Source: Chloroflexota bacterium
Lineage (GTDB): Bacteria; Chloroflexota; Anaerolineae; Aggregatilineales; Phototrophicaceae
Direction of reading: 5' to 3'
NCBI GenBank assembly: GCA_026707225.1
Contig: JAPOXG010000117.1
Coordinates: forward strand, 46,697-110,696
DNA: 64,000 bases
Shown: positions 45,549-58,611 of the stretch, in pieces
How the letters are laid out: each line of letters starts with the position of its first letter
How positions within the stretch are numbered: position 1 is the first letter of the stretch
The notes under the pieces: generated by a model
Told to the model about the DNA's origin: nothing
The model's database searches: none
What the model saw: the letters and a program-made list of their open reading frames with translations, nothing else
Position numbers and translations under genes: made by a program

Positions 45549-47351
45549 ATGATGAAGACACATACTTGCGGCGAATTGCGGATGAAAGACGCCGGGACGC
45601 CGGTTCGCTTGGCCGGCTGGGTCAATCGGCGGCGCGACCAGGGCGGTCTAATATTCATCGATTTGCGCGATCGCTGGGGCATCACGCAAGTGGTCGTCGA
45701 TCTTGAATTGGCGCCCGAAGCGCACGCTGTCGCCGATAGCGCCCGCAACGAGTATGTGTTGAACGTCGAGGGTAATGTGAGAATTCGCCCCGAAGGCACA
45801 GCCAATCCTGAATTGGCCACCGGCGATATCGACATAGTCGCCGATGAGATCGTCATATTGAATCCGTCACGGACGCCGCCCTTCTACATCAACCGGGATG
45901 AAGACAATCTGGACGAAGCGTTGCGCATGCGCCATCGCTACCTGGACTTGCGGCGCGAGGCGATGCAGCTAAGCATCTTGCTGCGGCACAAGACGGTGAA
46001 GTTCATTCGCGATTTTCTGGAAGCGGAGGACTTCATCGAGATCGAAACGCCGATTCTCTTCAAAACGACGCCCGAAGGCGCGCGTGATTTTCTGGTGCCG
46101 AGCCGCTTGCAGCCGGGCAGGTTCTACGCGCTGCCGCAATCGCCGCAGCAGTTGAAGCAATTGCTGATGGTGGGTGGATTCGAGCGCTATTTTCAGATCG
46201 CTCGCTGCTTCCGCGATGAAGACCTGCGCGGCGACCGTCAGCCGGAATTCACCCAACTGGATTTGGAGATGAGCTTTGTCGAGCGCGAAGATGTCATGCG
46301 GCTGATGGAGAAGCTGGCGACAGCGATTGTCAAGAGCGTCACGCCCGAGAAGCGTCTGATCGCCGAGCCCTTGCCGCGGATTCGCTACCAGGATGCGCTT
46401 GAGCAATATGGCACGGACAGACCCGATATCCGCTTCGATTTGCGCTCAATCGACATTAGCGATATCGCCGGTCGCTGCGCCTTTCCGGTCTTCGTGGAGA
46501 ATGTCAAAGCGGGTAAGAAAGTCAAATGCATGCGCGTGCCCGAGGTGGCCGGCGCGCTCAGCGGCACCCAGCTGCGCAAGGTGGCGAGAGACTTGGAAAA
46601 CATGGCGCGGCGGCAGGGCGCGAAAGGCTTGGCGTACATCACCATTCCAACCGAGCCCGAAGACGAATTGCGCGGTCCCATCGGCAAGTTTTTCAATGTC
46701 GAGCTGAAGTTGGAACTGATCGAGGCGGTGGGCGCGCAAGGCGGCGATCTGTTGCTCTTCATGTCGGACGAAGACGAGATAGTCTATGCTGTCACCGACG
46801 CGCTGCGCAACCATTTCAAAGCCGACATGGACCTCGATGACGACCTGCTCGCCTTCTGTTGGGTGATCGACTTCCCCGAGTTCATCTGGGATGCCGAGAA
46901 TGAACGCTGGGACCCGTCACAGCATATGTTCACTATGCCTTTGCCGGAAGACTTGCACTTGCTCGAAAGCGACCCCGGCGCGGCCCGCGGCTCACAATAC
47001 GACTTGATCTGCAATGGCTATGAGATCGGCGGCGGCAGCATCCGCATCCACGATCGGGCGATTCAGGAGAAAATCTTCCCGCTGATTGGGCAGACTATGG
47101 AACACGCGATGCGCGAATTCGGCCACATGCTCGAGGCTTTCGAATACGGGGCGCCGCCCCACGGTGGCATGGCCTGGGGCATTGACCGGCTGGTGATGCT
47201 GCTCGCCGGCGCGCCCAATATCCGCGAGGTGATCGCCTTCCCCAAGACGCAGATGGGCGCCGATATTATGGCCAACGCGCCATCCACTGCCGAGCTAGAG
47301 CAACTCAGCGAACTGCATCTGCAACTCAATCTGCCTGAAGACGAGGGCTAG
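45549..47351 (+). CDS. aspS: Aspartyl-tRNA synthetase
   Basis: 600 residues, class II synthetase of the bacterial type. The ATG at 45549 is preferred over the tracked 45531 because GAGGAGGGG stands 7 bases upstream. An N-terminal OB-fold anticodon domain (VRLAGWVNRRRDQGGLIFIDLRDR) comes first. Then motif 2 (YFQIARCFRDEDLRGDRQPEFTQ) and the bacterial GAD insert (about 290-430) follow. Motif 3 is MAWGIDRLVMLLAG. Whether it is discriminating or also charges tRNA-Asn cannot be told. It is unlinked to the tRNA-Asp gene at 38.5 kb. Confidence 0.97.
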   Translation: MMKTHTCGELRMKDAGTPVRLAGWVNRRRDQGGLIFIDLRDRWGITQVVVDLELAPEAHAVADSARNEYVLNVEGNVRIRPEGTANPELATGDIDIVADEIVILNPSRTPPFYINRDEDNLDEALRMRHRYLDLRREAMQLSILLRHKTVKFIRDFLEAEDFIEIETPILFKTTPEGARDFLVPSRLQPGRFYALPQSPQQLKQLLMVGGFERYFQIARCFRDEDLRGDRQPEFTQLDLEMSFVEREDVMRLMEKLATAIVKSVTPEKRLIAEPLPRIRYQDALEQYGTDRPDIRFDLRSIDISDIAGRCAFPVFVENVKAGKKVKCMRVPEVAGALSGTQLRKVARDLENMARRQGAKGLAYITIPTEPEDELRGPIGKFFNVELKLELIEAVGAQGGDLLLFMSDEDEIVYAVTDALRNHFKADMDLDDDLLAFCWVIDFPEFIWDAENERWDPSQHMFTMPLPEDLHLLESDPGAARGSQYDLICNGYEIGGGSIRIHDRAIQEKIFPLIGQTMEHAMREFGHMLEAFEYGAPPHGGMAWGIDRLVMLLAGAPNIREVIAFPKTQMGADIMANAPSTAELEQLSELHLQLNLPEDEG

Positions 47352-47371
47352 GACGCCCGCCCTCGGAAAAC

Positions 47372-47432
47372 GTAGGGGCGACCGGCGGGCAGTGTCGGCG
47401 GTTAGTGTCTACGCGCCCCTTGGCTCGCCCGC
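47372..47432. repeat. Interspersed repeat, subtype B
   Basis: GTAGGGGCGACC and CTTGGCTCGCCCGC flank an internal CAGTGTCGGCGGTTAGTGTCTACGCG, which recurs at 59198 and, decayed, at 17340. It fills most of the gap between the convergent aspS and aquaporin genes. Confidence 0.65.
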
Positions 47433-47448
47433 TTACGCCACTGCCCCA

Positions 47449-48153
47449 TTACTTCCCAGGCTCGCCATCTGGCTTCAAGATGCCGCCTTGGACCAAGCCC
47501 GCCACGATGCCGCCGCCGAAAATCCCGATCAGATAGGGAATCAGATACGACGTGTCACCGGCGATCAGCGCCGGACCCAAGGTGCGCGCCGGGTTCAGCG
47601 AAGCGCCTGTAGCGGGACCGCCAGCCAATATGCTGGCCGCCAAGGTGAAGCCGATGGCGACGCCGGCCAGATTGCCCGCCTTGCCGTAAGCGGCGGCTTG
47701 AAAGACCGCGCTGACCAGGAAAAAGGTCAGGATGGCTTCATAAAGCGCCGCCGTCCACACTGACTCTGCGGTCAAGAAGCCGGTCGTCTGCCCGAAGTTG
47801 TAAGCGTTCTCGCCCAGGAACCCAGCAACCGCCGCGTTTTCTTGCGGGAAAACAACGACCAGCACCGCCGCCGCGATGATGCCGCCGATGAATTGGGCGA
47901 CGATGTAATAGGCTGATTTCGTCCAGTCCTGCTGCCCGCCGACAGCCAAGCCCAGCGTGACAGCCGGATTGACTTGCGCCCCGGAAATATGGCCGTAGGT
48001 ATAGATGAGGGCGCAAAGTATCAGGCCGTGGGCGAAGGCCGGCACAACAACGCCAAAAATCGGCGCTGCCAAAACCGCGGCTGAACCAACAAATACTAAG
48101 ACAAACGTGCCAATTAACTCCGCCAACAATTCTCTTTTGAGTTCGTCGTTCAC
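47449..48153 (-). CDS. Aquaporin/MIP family channel
   Basis: 234 residues, six helices plus two half-helices. Both NPA boxes are present: SGAQVNPAVTLG (loop B) and GASLNPARTLGPAL (loop E). The residues after the second box (NPAR with TLGPAL) and a short loop E fit a water channel of the AqpZ type better than a glycerol facilitator. The start is a GTG at 48153 with GAGGAGG 6 bases upstream; the tracked start at 48174 lies before that ribosome site. Confidence 0.9.
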   Translation of the reverse strand: MNDELKRELLAELIGTFVLVFVGSAAVLAAPIFGVVVPAFAHGLILCALIYTYGHISGAQVNPAVTLGLAVGGQQDWTKSAYYIVAQFIGGIIAAAVLVVVFPQENAAVAGFLGENAYNFGQTTGFLTAESVWTAALYEAILTFFLVSAVFQAAAYGKAGNLAGVAIGFTLAASILAGGPATGASLNPARTLGPALIAGDTSYLIPYLIGIFGGGIVAGLVQGGILKPDGEPGK

Positions 48154-48516
48154 GAATTTCCTCCTCAAGCGCAAATCGCGCCATTCCTCTCTCGCCTTCC
48201 CGACAACACTATTATAAGCGCGAGTCGGATTCTTGCTCGCGCGACAATGTTAAGGATAAGCGCAATTGACGGACGCCGTTGAATTTGCTATAACCAGCGG
48301 CGCCTGCTGTACGCGTGATAGGACTATATGTGCCGAGCCAACATTCTCTATATGGGAGTCTATCTTTGGCAGCCCATGTAATAGGCACAAGCCAAAACAG
48401 CGGTTGTCAAGCGATTCCCAGCCTGTAACTTTGCAGGTTCGCGACACTATGGCTACACGGTACGGTGGGTCTGTTCTGATGGGCAGTGCGCGAGTTGCGC
48501 GCTGTCTTTGTTTCAG
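48154..48516. other. 363-base gap with no supportable gene
   Basis: Between two minus-strand genes. Short ORFs here have no family features or ribosome sites. It should hold the aquaporin promoter on the minus strand; a TTGACA is present on that strand near 48410 but no -10 stands at a normal distance. No copy of the interspersed repeat is seen. Confidence 0.5.
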
Positions 48517-49809
48517 CTAGCGGCTGTAATCGTCGCCGAAGGTCTGGCGCAGCAGAATCGGCAGCCTTTCCACGCGTGGCACGAGCACCTGCTGCTGATA
48601 CTCCTCAGTGATGTATTCTTCCAGATATTCAAAATCCATCACGCGCATGTTGATGTCGCCGAGTTCGATATCCTTCACCAGCAGCGCCAATTGAACTATC
48701 TGCTCCAGTTCGAGCCCCGTTTGCACATGTTCGCCCAGGGTCGCCAGCAAGGCCGGCGCTTGACCGATCAACTGCAGGAAATTCAGGTTTTGAATCCGCT
48801 CACGAATGGCGTATAGGATCATCTGCTGTCGTTCAGCCCGGCGCACATCGTTGTTTCCGTGGCGGGTGCGGGCGAATCGCAGCGTGTCGCGCCCGTCGAG
48901 AATGTGCTGGCCCGCCGGCAAGTAGAAAGGATCATAGCCGTAATTCATATCGGGGTATCTTTCGTCGTTGATGGTATAGTCGATGCTAATCTCGATGCCG
49001 CCGAGATGATCGACAAGATCAATCACCGCCTGGAAATCCACCAAGACGTAATTGTGAATGCGCATGCCCAGATTCCAGCTGACCGTCCGCTGCAAGAGAT
49101 TCGGTCCGTAGCCGGTCGCTAGGCTCTCGCCAAGGAAGTAGGCGCGATTGATGCGGTCATGCTCTTCCTGTTCCGGGATGCGCACCCAAAGGTCACGCGG
49201 GATGCTGAGCACGCCAATGCTATTGCTGGTTGGATCAATGCTGACGAGCATTAAGCTGTCGGTTCTTACCGGTTCTCCCGTTTGATCAGGGCGCCTGTCC
49301 AGCCCGCCGACGATGATGGTGTAGCGGGATTTCCCATCCCAGGGGATCATGTCAATCAGGCTGCCGTCGTCGAGCTGCAAAACATCAACGCCGACGCGGC
49401 GTCCATCGGCGATGTATTTGCTGCGCGCGTCAACTGGGGTCGGCAGCGGGGATCTGAGATCCGCCGTCGGGATGACCTCCTGGATGGAGTGGGGTATGCG
49501 AATCAGCACAAACATCGCCAAAACGAGAAAACCAAAGACAGATATCATGCCGCCTGCTAAGATCACCCAAGCCCATTCGTTGCGTCGGCGACGTTGACGA
49601 AGGCGGCGTTGACGCTTGTGGGCGCCGGTAAGCGCATGCTTCGGCGGCGGCGCCTTGTATTGCTGTTTAATGTATTGGGTCGTGCTGTATTCGGGCGCCT
49701 GACCGTGCTTGGGCGGCGCTTTCGGGATCGTCGATCCCGTAGCGGTTCCCACGACATTAGACCTTCTGGGCGGCGCGGCGCGCCTGTTGTGGTCAGACTG
49801 GCGAGACAT
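48517..49809 (-). CDS. LytR-CpsA-Psr (LCP) family cell-wall glycopolymer ligase
   Basis: 430 residues. Transfers lipid-linked glycopolymers onto peptidoglycan or related envelope acceptors. A long basic, proline-rich cytoplasmic head (1-78) leads to one membrane helix (about 79-103). The LCP domain follows: RYTIIVGGLDRRPDQ, TDSLMLVSIDPTSNSIGVLSI, PRDLWVRIP and DGRDTLRFARTRHGNNDVRRAERQQ. The Arg and Asp residues that bind the polyprenyl pyrophosphate are in place. It lies alone on its strand. Confidence 0.93.
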   Translation of the reverse strand: MSRQSDHNRRAAPPRRSNVVGTATGSTIPKAPPKHGQAPEYSTTQYIKQQYKAPPPKHALTGAHKRQRRLRQRRRRNEWAWVILAGGMISVFGFLVLAMFVLIRIPHSIQEVIPTADLRSPLPTPVDARSKYIADGRRVGVDVLQLDDGSLIDMIPWDGKSRYTIIVGGLDRRPDQTGEPVRTDSLMLVSIDPTSNSIGVLSIPRDLWVRIPEQEEHDRINRAYFLGESLATGYGPNLLQRTVSWNLGMRIHNYVLVDFQAVIDLVDHLGGIEISIDYTINDERYPDMNYGYDPFYLPAGQHILDGRDTLRFARTRHGNNDVRRAERQQMILYAIRERIQNLNFLQLIGQAPALLATLGEHVQTGLELEQIVQLALLVKDIELGDINMRVMDFEYLEEYITEEYQQQVLVPRVERLPILLRQTFGDDYSR

Positions 49810-49871
49810 ATAGAACCGATTTCAGTGGGCAGCGGTTAAAGTATAAATGTCAGTATAAGTTTGGTCATAGA

Positions 49872-50690
49872 ATGCGGCAAATGCGCAGCTTGCAAGATTG
49901 CCTCTTTCGCGACGGCGCCAGCAATATGGCGGTCGATAGCGCGATATTGGCGGCGGTCGCCGGCGGGGACCAGCCACCGACTCTGCGGCTCTATGGCTGG
50001 GACCCGTTTAGTCTCTCGCTTGGCTATGGGCAGCGAAGCCGCGATGTCGACTTTGACGCCCTGGCCTCGCGCGCTTGGGATTTGGTGCGCCGCCCCACCG
50101 GCGGCAAGGCAATCTTGCATGGCGACGAGCTGACCTATAGCCTCAGCCTGCCGCTGGATCATCCCTTGGCGGGCGGGGATATCGTCGAAAGCTATCGTCG
50201 AATCAGCGCCGGCTTTCTGCGCGCGCTGGAGATATTGGGGCTGGCAGCGGATGCGCCGCATCAAGGCGAGCGAGCGCGAGGCGCCGATCTCGGTCCCGTC
50301 TGTTTCGAGATGCCGTCGCATTATGAAATCAGCGTCGGCGGACGGAAACTGATCGGCAGCGCCCAGCTTCGGCGAAGAGGCGCTCTGCTGCAGCATGGCG
50401 CGCTTCCCCTAGTTGGCGACCTTGCGCGTATATGCGACGTGCTCCATTTTGCCAGCGAGGCGTCGCGTGCCTTGCGGAAACAAAACTTGCGCGATCGGGC
50501 GCTGACCCTCGCTGAAGCGGCTGGCAAGCCCTTGACCTGGTCCGCAGCCGCCTCCGCCATCGAGCAGGGTTTCGCCGGCGCCTTTGATTTGGAGATCATG
50601 CCCGATCAGCTTTCACCAGCCGAGTCAAACCAGGTTGAGCAACTGCTGGCCGAGCGATTCCGCAACCCGGCCTGGACGCACAAACGCTAG
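49872..50690 (+). CDS. Lipoate/octanoyl transferase (LipM-like)
   Basis: 272 residues of the biotin/lipoate A/B ligase fold. RRPTGGKAILHGDELTYSL is the lipoyl-binding motif. The invariant Lys is in GGRKLIGSAQLRRRG (about 159). A Cys144 in GPVCFEMPSHYE sits where the LipM octanoyltransferase keeps its nucleophile, which favours octanoyl transfer over ATP-dependent ligation. No strong ribosome site precedes either ATG (49872 or 49881). The recombinase-like gene starts 28 bases downstream. Confidence 0.85.
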   Translation: MRQMRSLQDCLFRDGASNMAVDSAILAAVAGGDQPPTLRLYGWDPFSLSLGYGQRSRDVDFDALASRAWDLVRRPTGGKAILHGDELTYSLSLPLDHPLAGGDIVESYRRISAGFLRALEILGLAADAPHQGERARGADLGPVCFEMPSHYEISVGGRKLIGSAQLRRRGALLQHGALPLVGDLARICDVLHFASEASRALRKQNLRDRALTLAEAAGKPLTWSAAASAIEQGFAGAFDLEIMPDQLSPAESNQVEQLLAERFRNPAWTHKR

Positions 50691-50718
50691 CGCGGGTGAA
50701 TGGAGGGCGGCGCGCCAG

Positions 50719-54583
<3,865 letters not shown>

Positions 54584-54600
54584 GCCCGCGCCTCATTGGA

Positions 54601-56352
54601 CTAAGAAAGACCCTTGAGCCACTGTCTGAAGCGCTCGAGAGGCCAAGTGTTGACCACATGCCGCGCTTCCACCCAGCCGCGGCGCGCGTTCGTCACGCCG
54701 AATTCCATCAGATCCAGATGCGCCACCTGGTGGGCGTCGGTGTTGATAGCCAGCGGGACGCCCATGTCCTGCGCCAGGCGCGCCAGTTCGGGCTTGAGAT
54801 CGAGACGCAAGGGATTGGCGTTGATCTCGAGGATGGTCTCCGCTTCCTTTGCCGCCGCCAGCACCGCGTCCCAATCGGCGTCGACCTCGTCGCGGTTGGG
54901 GAATTGCCGCGCTGATGGATGCCCAATCATGCGGACGTATGGATTGCGAATGGCGTTGAGCAGGCGCGCCGTCACTTGCTCGCGTTTTTGGCTCAAGCCC
55001 GAGTGCAAGCTGGCGATGACGAAATCCAAATGCGCCAGCACCTCATCGGGATAATCGAGGCTGCCGTCGGCTTTGATGTCCATTTCAGTGCCGGCCAGCA
55101 CTTCAATCGCCTCGCCCGTCTCATCGTTAATCCGCCGCACCTCTTCCGCCTGCGCCAGCAAGCGCTCAATTGAGAGTCCGTTGGCGATGCCGAGGCTGCG
55201 CGAGTGGTCGGTGATGACGATGTATTGATGACCGCGCTCGACGCAGGCTTCAACCATCTCGCGGATCGTGTTCTTGCCATCGCTCCAGTCGCTGTGCATG
55301 TGCAGGTCGGCGATGATGTCGGCTCTGGTGACCAGTCGGGGCAGGCGCCGCTCGCGCGCCGCTTCGATTTCGCCGCTGTCTTCCCTCAGCTCCGGCGGCA
55401 CGTATTGCATTCCAAGGGTCTCATAGACCTTCTCTTCGCTATCGCAGAGGGTCTTCTCCGCCGAATCGATGATCGTCTTGTTCGCATCGACCGGGCTGAG
55501 CGCGTGCTCGTTGAGGCTGAGCCCGCGATCGAGGGCGATCTGCCGCATTTTGACATTATGCGCCAGGCTGCCGGTGAAGTAGTTGAGCGCGGTGCCCCAA
55601 CGTGATTTCGCCAATACCCGCACATCGACCTGCAAGCCGGAGAGCAATTCGACCGAACTCTTGGTCGGTCCGTGCCCGAGCACGCGCCCGACATTTTCCA
55701 TCGTCACGAAGCGCTGCATGATTGGACCTGAATCATCAGCGGCGACCAGAATGTCGACATCGCCAATGGTCTCCCGTCCGCGTCGGATGCTGCCGGCCAG
55801 CGCGCCTTCCTGCGCCTCCGGCAATTCCATCAGCAGGTCAAGAATCTTCTGCGCAGCCGGCAAAGCCTCGCCGATATTCGCCCGGCCCGTTTGGCGCGAA
55901 AGCGCTTCAATGCCATCTAGAATCTTCTGTTGGCTCTTCTTGCCCATGCCGGCCAAGCCGGCCAGCTTGCCGGCATCGGCGGCGATCTTCAGTTCGTCCA
56001 CCGAGGTGATTTCCAGCTGTTCCCAGAAGAGCTTGGCTTTCTTCGGTCCCACACCGTTGATGTGCATGATATCGACCAAGCCTTCGGGGATCTCAGCTTT
56101 GAGCCGATTATAAAAATCCAGTTCGCCGCTCTCGAGCATCTCGTCGATTTTCGCCGCGATCGTCTTGCCGATGTAGCTTAAGTCGGTCAGGGCGCCTTCG
56201 CTTGATATCACTCGCAGATCGCGCGGGAGGCTGCGAATCGTTTCCGAGGCGCGGCGATATGACAGCACGCGGTGGATGTTGTCGCCGCGGATCTGAAGCA
56301 TATCGGCGCAGCGCTCAAAGATATCGGCAATTTCCCGATTGCTGAGGCTCAA
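54601..56352 (-). CDS. polX: DNA polymerase/3'-5' exonuclease PolX
   Basis: 583 residues. Family X repair polymerase joined to a PHP nuclease. The N-terminal 8-kDa-like and HhH parts (YIGKTIAAKIDEML, HINGVGPKKAKLFWEQL) come first. The polymerase Asp pair is GDVDILV (about 200) with a third Asp in QVDVRVL. The PHP domain follows with HMHSDWSDG (about 350), ITDHSRSLG, LAGTEMDI and INTDAH, all metal ligands. Gap filling in base excision repair or end joining is the usual role. First gene of a polX-SH3-ligA operon. Confidence 0.95.
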   Translation of the reverse strand: MSLSNREIADIFERCADMLQIRGDNIHRVLSYRRASETIRSLPRDLRVISSEGALTDLSYIGKTIAAKIDEMLESGELDFYNRLKAEIPEGLVDIMHINGVGPKKAKLFWEQLEITSVDELKIAADAGKLAGLAGMGKKSQQKILDGIEALSRQTGRANIGEALPAAQKILDLLMELPEAQEGALAGSIRRGRETIGDVDILVAADDSGPIMQRFVTMENVGRVLGHGPTKSSVELLSGLQVDVRVLAKSRWGTALNYFTGSLAHNVKMRQIALDRGLSLNEHALSPVDANKTIIDSAEKTLCDSEEKVYETLGMQYVPPELREDSGEIEAARERRLPRLVTRADIIADLHMHSDWSDGKNTIREMVEACVERGHQYIVITDHSRSLGIANGLSIERLLAQAEEVRRINDETGEAIEVLAGTEMDIKADGSLDYPDEVLAHLDFVIASLHSGLSQKREQVTARLLNAIRNPYVRMIGHPSARQFPNRDEVDADWDAVLAAAKEAETILEINANPLRLDLKPELARLAQDMGVPLAINTDAHQVAHLDLMEFGVTNARRGWVEARHVVNTWPLERFRQWLKGLS

Positions 56353-56499
56353 GGCAACCTCCTGATTAAAGCTGCAAGACTAGAACGCATATTCGGGAAT
56401 AGTATACCAGAAATGCGCCTGCGGTTAAAGATGGTTTGGTCGGCGTGGCGAATGCTGTGGATACACATTTTTAGCGCCAGTTCCGCCGCCGGCGAAATT

Positions 56500-56574
56500 T
56501 GTAGGGGCGACTTATCAAGTCGCCCGAAAGCGCGCGCTGTTGCTGTGACGGGCGAGACAAGTCTCGCCCCTACA
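56500..56574. repeat. Full-length paired-hairpin repeat between polX and the trp leader
   Basis: Left half TGTAGGGGCGACTT-ATC-AAGTCGCCC, right half GGGCGAGAC-AA-GTCTCGCCCCTACA. Outer arms TGTAGGGGCGA/TCGCCCCTACA are perfect. Its left half is identical to that at 973. Confidence 0.85.
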
Positions 56575-56677
56575 GATTCCCATTTCACCGAGTTTATTAT
56601 TTTGTGCGCGCCGAGTCCTGACTCGCGAGGGGCTATGGTTCGTTTTCGAATTGTCCTGTCCCGCTCCTGAATCGCGC

Positions 56678-56706
56678 TTGACAGCGACTTGAATCCGCGC
56701 TACCAT
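56678..56706 (+). promoter_or_regulatory. Promoter of the trp operon
   Basis: TTGACA (56678-56683), 17-base spacer, TACCAT (56701-56706). The predicted start near 56713 gives a leader of about 300 bases that includes the T-box. Confidence 0.6.
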
Positions 56707-56760
56707 CTTCGCAAATTGATATCCCAAAAGACTGAGATCCAGAGTAGTAGGCGTCATCGA

Positions 56761-57000
56761 GCGGTTCAGAGACTCGCTAGCTGCTGAGAATGCGAGACAC
56801 GCAGAGACGCCGAATGGACTGGGGAGTCGCGCAGGTGAAAGGGCAACCGACTAGCTTGCGCCGGAGAGCGCACCGTTAGCAGCGCAGGATATCGACCTTG
56901 CGTCCGTATCCACAAAGCGGTCCGCGCGAGCGGGCAATCAAGGTGGCACCGCGGGAACCCATCTCGTCCTTGAATGGATGATTCGGGTTCTTTTGATTTT
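56761..57000 (+). promoter_or_regulatory. Tryptophan T-box leader with antiterminator and terminator
   Basis: The T-box core AGGTGGCACCGCGGG is at 56941-56955. Its TGGC bulge matches a GCCA tRNA end, that is discriminator G73, as expected for tRNA-Trp. A TGG specifier (56815-56817) lies in the 3' side of a helix closed by GACTC (56771) and GAGTC (56824). The antiterminator pairs GGTCCGCG (56919-56926) with CGCGG-GA-ACC (56950-56959). The terminator pairs GAACCC (56955-56960) with GGGTTC (56985-56990) before TTTTGATTTT. The two structures share GAACC, so uncharged tRNA-Trp would permit transcription. Stem I is only about 58 bases, shorter than the usual 100. Confidence 0.88.
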
Positions 57001-57012
57001 GAGGAGAAGACG

Positions 57013-58536
57013 ATGTTCGAGACCTTGCCACTTGAGCGAACCGACATCAAGCCCGCGCGCGAGGAGATCTACCGACATTTCGAGCATGGCGATCATGTGC
57101 CGGTATATCGAACGCTGATCGCCGATCTTGAGACGCCCGTATCGGTTTATATGAAGCTGAAGGAAGCGGGCAAACCGGCCTTTCTGCTGGAAAGCGTCGA
57201 GGGCGGCGAACAGGTGGGGCGCTATTCTTTCATCGGCGTCAATCCCAAAGGCGTGCTCAGCGTCAAGGACAATGTCGTCAACTTCGAGCGCGACGGCGAG
57301 ACCACGAGATTTGCCGTACCCGAAGGGCAAGATCCGCTGCATGTGATCAAGCGCCACTTTCAGACGGTGAATCCGGTGGCGCTCGAGGGCTTGCCACGCT
57401 TGGTCGGGGGCGCGGTCGGCTACATGTCTTATGACATCGTTCGCTATTTTGAAGATCTGCCGGCCACCGCCAGCGACGATCTGCGCGTGCCGACGGTTGC
57501 GTTCATGCTGCCGGATACGCTGGTGATTTTCGACCACGCCATGCACCAGCTCATCATTTTGGCCAACGCGCATAATACGGGCAATGATCCGGACGCCGCC
57601 TATGAACGGGCGATAGAAAGCATAGACGGGATTGCCGAAGCCTTGTCGGCGCCCTTGGCGCATCCGGCTTACGATATGCCTCTGAATGGCGAACTGGAGG
57701 ATCCGAAAGCGAACATTGAAAAGCGCGTTCACGAAGCGCGCGTGCGGGCGGCCAAGGAATATATCCGCGATGGCGATGCCTTTCAGATTGTCTTGGCGCA
57801 GCGCTTCAGCCGCCATACCGAAGCCAGCCCGCTGCAGATTTACCGCGCCTTGCGAGCGACCAATCCGTCGCCCTATATGTTCCTGCTCGAATTCAGCGAG
57901 GACCTGACGCTGGTGGGCGCATCGCCGGAGATGCTGGTTCGCCTCGAAGATGGCATTGCCTACAATCGCCCAGTCGCCGGCACCAGACGCCGCGGAGCGA
58001 CCGAGAAGGAGGACCTCGAGCTGGAAGAGGAGCTGATCAACGATCCCAAAGAGCGCGCCGAACACGTCATGTTGGTCGATCTGGGCCGGAATGACCTGGG
58101 GCGCGTCTGCGATTATGGCACGGTCAAAGTGACAAAGATGATGTATATCGAACGCTTCTCGCACGTGATGCATATCACAAGCCAAGTCGAAGGTCTGCTT
58201 AGTAAAGGCATGGACGCCTTCGATTTGGTGCGAGCCACTTTCCCGGCGGGCACGCTCAGCGGGGCGCCGAAGGTGCGGGCGATGGAAATCATTGAAGAAC
58301 TTGAAGAAACGCGCCGCGGACCCTATGGCGGGGCGGTCGGTTATTTCAGCTTCGACGGCTCAATGGATATGTGTATTACGATACGCTCCTTGTTGATGCA
58401 GAATGGCGCCATAAGCGTGCAAGCCGGCGGCGGCATCGTGGCCGACAGTGATCCGACGGCGGAATACTATGAAACAATCCACAAAGCCGCGGCTGTCTTC
58501 GAAGCGGTCAAATATGCGGAAAGCGGACTGATGTGA
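57013..58536 (+). CDS. trpE: Anthranilate synthase component I
   Basis: 507 residues. Converts chorismate to anthranilate with TrpG supplying ammonia. The ATG at 57013 follows GAGGAG by 7 bases; the tracked start at 56974 lies inside the terminator. The N-domain has the Trp feedback site LLESVEGGEQVGRYSFIG. The C-terminal chorismate-binding domain has FQIVLAQRFSR, the PVAGTRRRGAT block and FPAGTLSGAPKVRAMEII, then GPYGGAVGYFSFDG. The T-box leader controls it. Confidence 0.96.
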   Translation: MFETLPLERTDIKPAREEIYRHFEHGDHVPVYRTLIADLETPVSVYMKLKEAGKPAFLLESVEGGEQVGRYSFIGVNPKGVLSVKDNVVNFERDGETTRFAVPEGQDPLHVIKRHFQTVNPVALEGLPRLVGGAVGYMSYDIVRYFEDLPATASDDLRVPTVAFMLPDTLVIFDHAMHQLIILANAHNTGNDPDAAYERAIESIDGIAEALSAPLAHPAYDMPLNGELEDPKANIEKRVHEARVRAAKEYIRDGDAFQIVLAQRFSRHTEASPLQIYRALRATNPSPYMFLLEFSEDLTLVGASPEMLVRLEDGIAYNRPVAGTRRRGATEKEDLELEEELINDPKERAEHVMLVDLGRNDLGRVCDYGTVKVTKMMYIERFSHVMHITSQVEGLLSKGMDAFDLVRATFPAGTLSGAPKVRAMEIIEELEETRRGPYGGAVGYFSFDGSMDMCITIRSLLMQNGAISVQAGGGIVADSDPTAEYYETIHKAAAVFEAVKYAESGLM

Positions 58537-58552
58537 GCGGATTCAGATGGAC

Positions 58553-58578
58553 TGTAGGGGCGACCCTTGGGTCGCCCG
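58553..58578 (+). repeat. Half unit of the interspersed repeat between trpE and trpG
   Basis: TGTAGGGGCGACCC-TT-GGGTCGCCC, a perfect 9-base stem, 16 bases after the trpE stop. Confidence 0.8.
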
Positions 58579-58611
58579 AAAACTATGAACATAGGGGCCG
58601 AAGGACAACTC

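Noticed and set aside
48250-48447. 65-codon minus-strand ORF in a large gap
   Set aside because: No ribosome site, no recognisable features.
56938-58185. 415-codon minus-strand ORF
   Set aside because: Antisense to trpE and its terminator.
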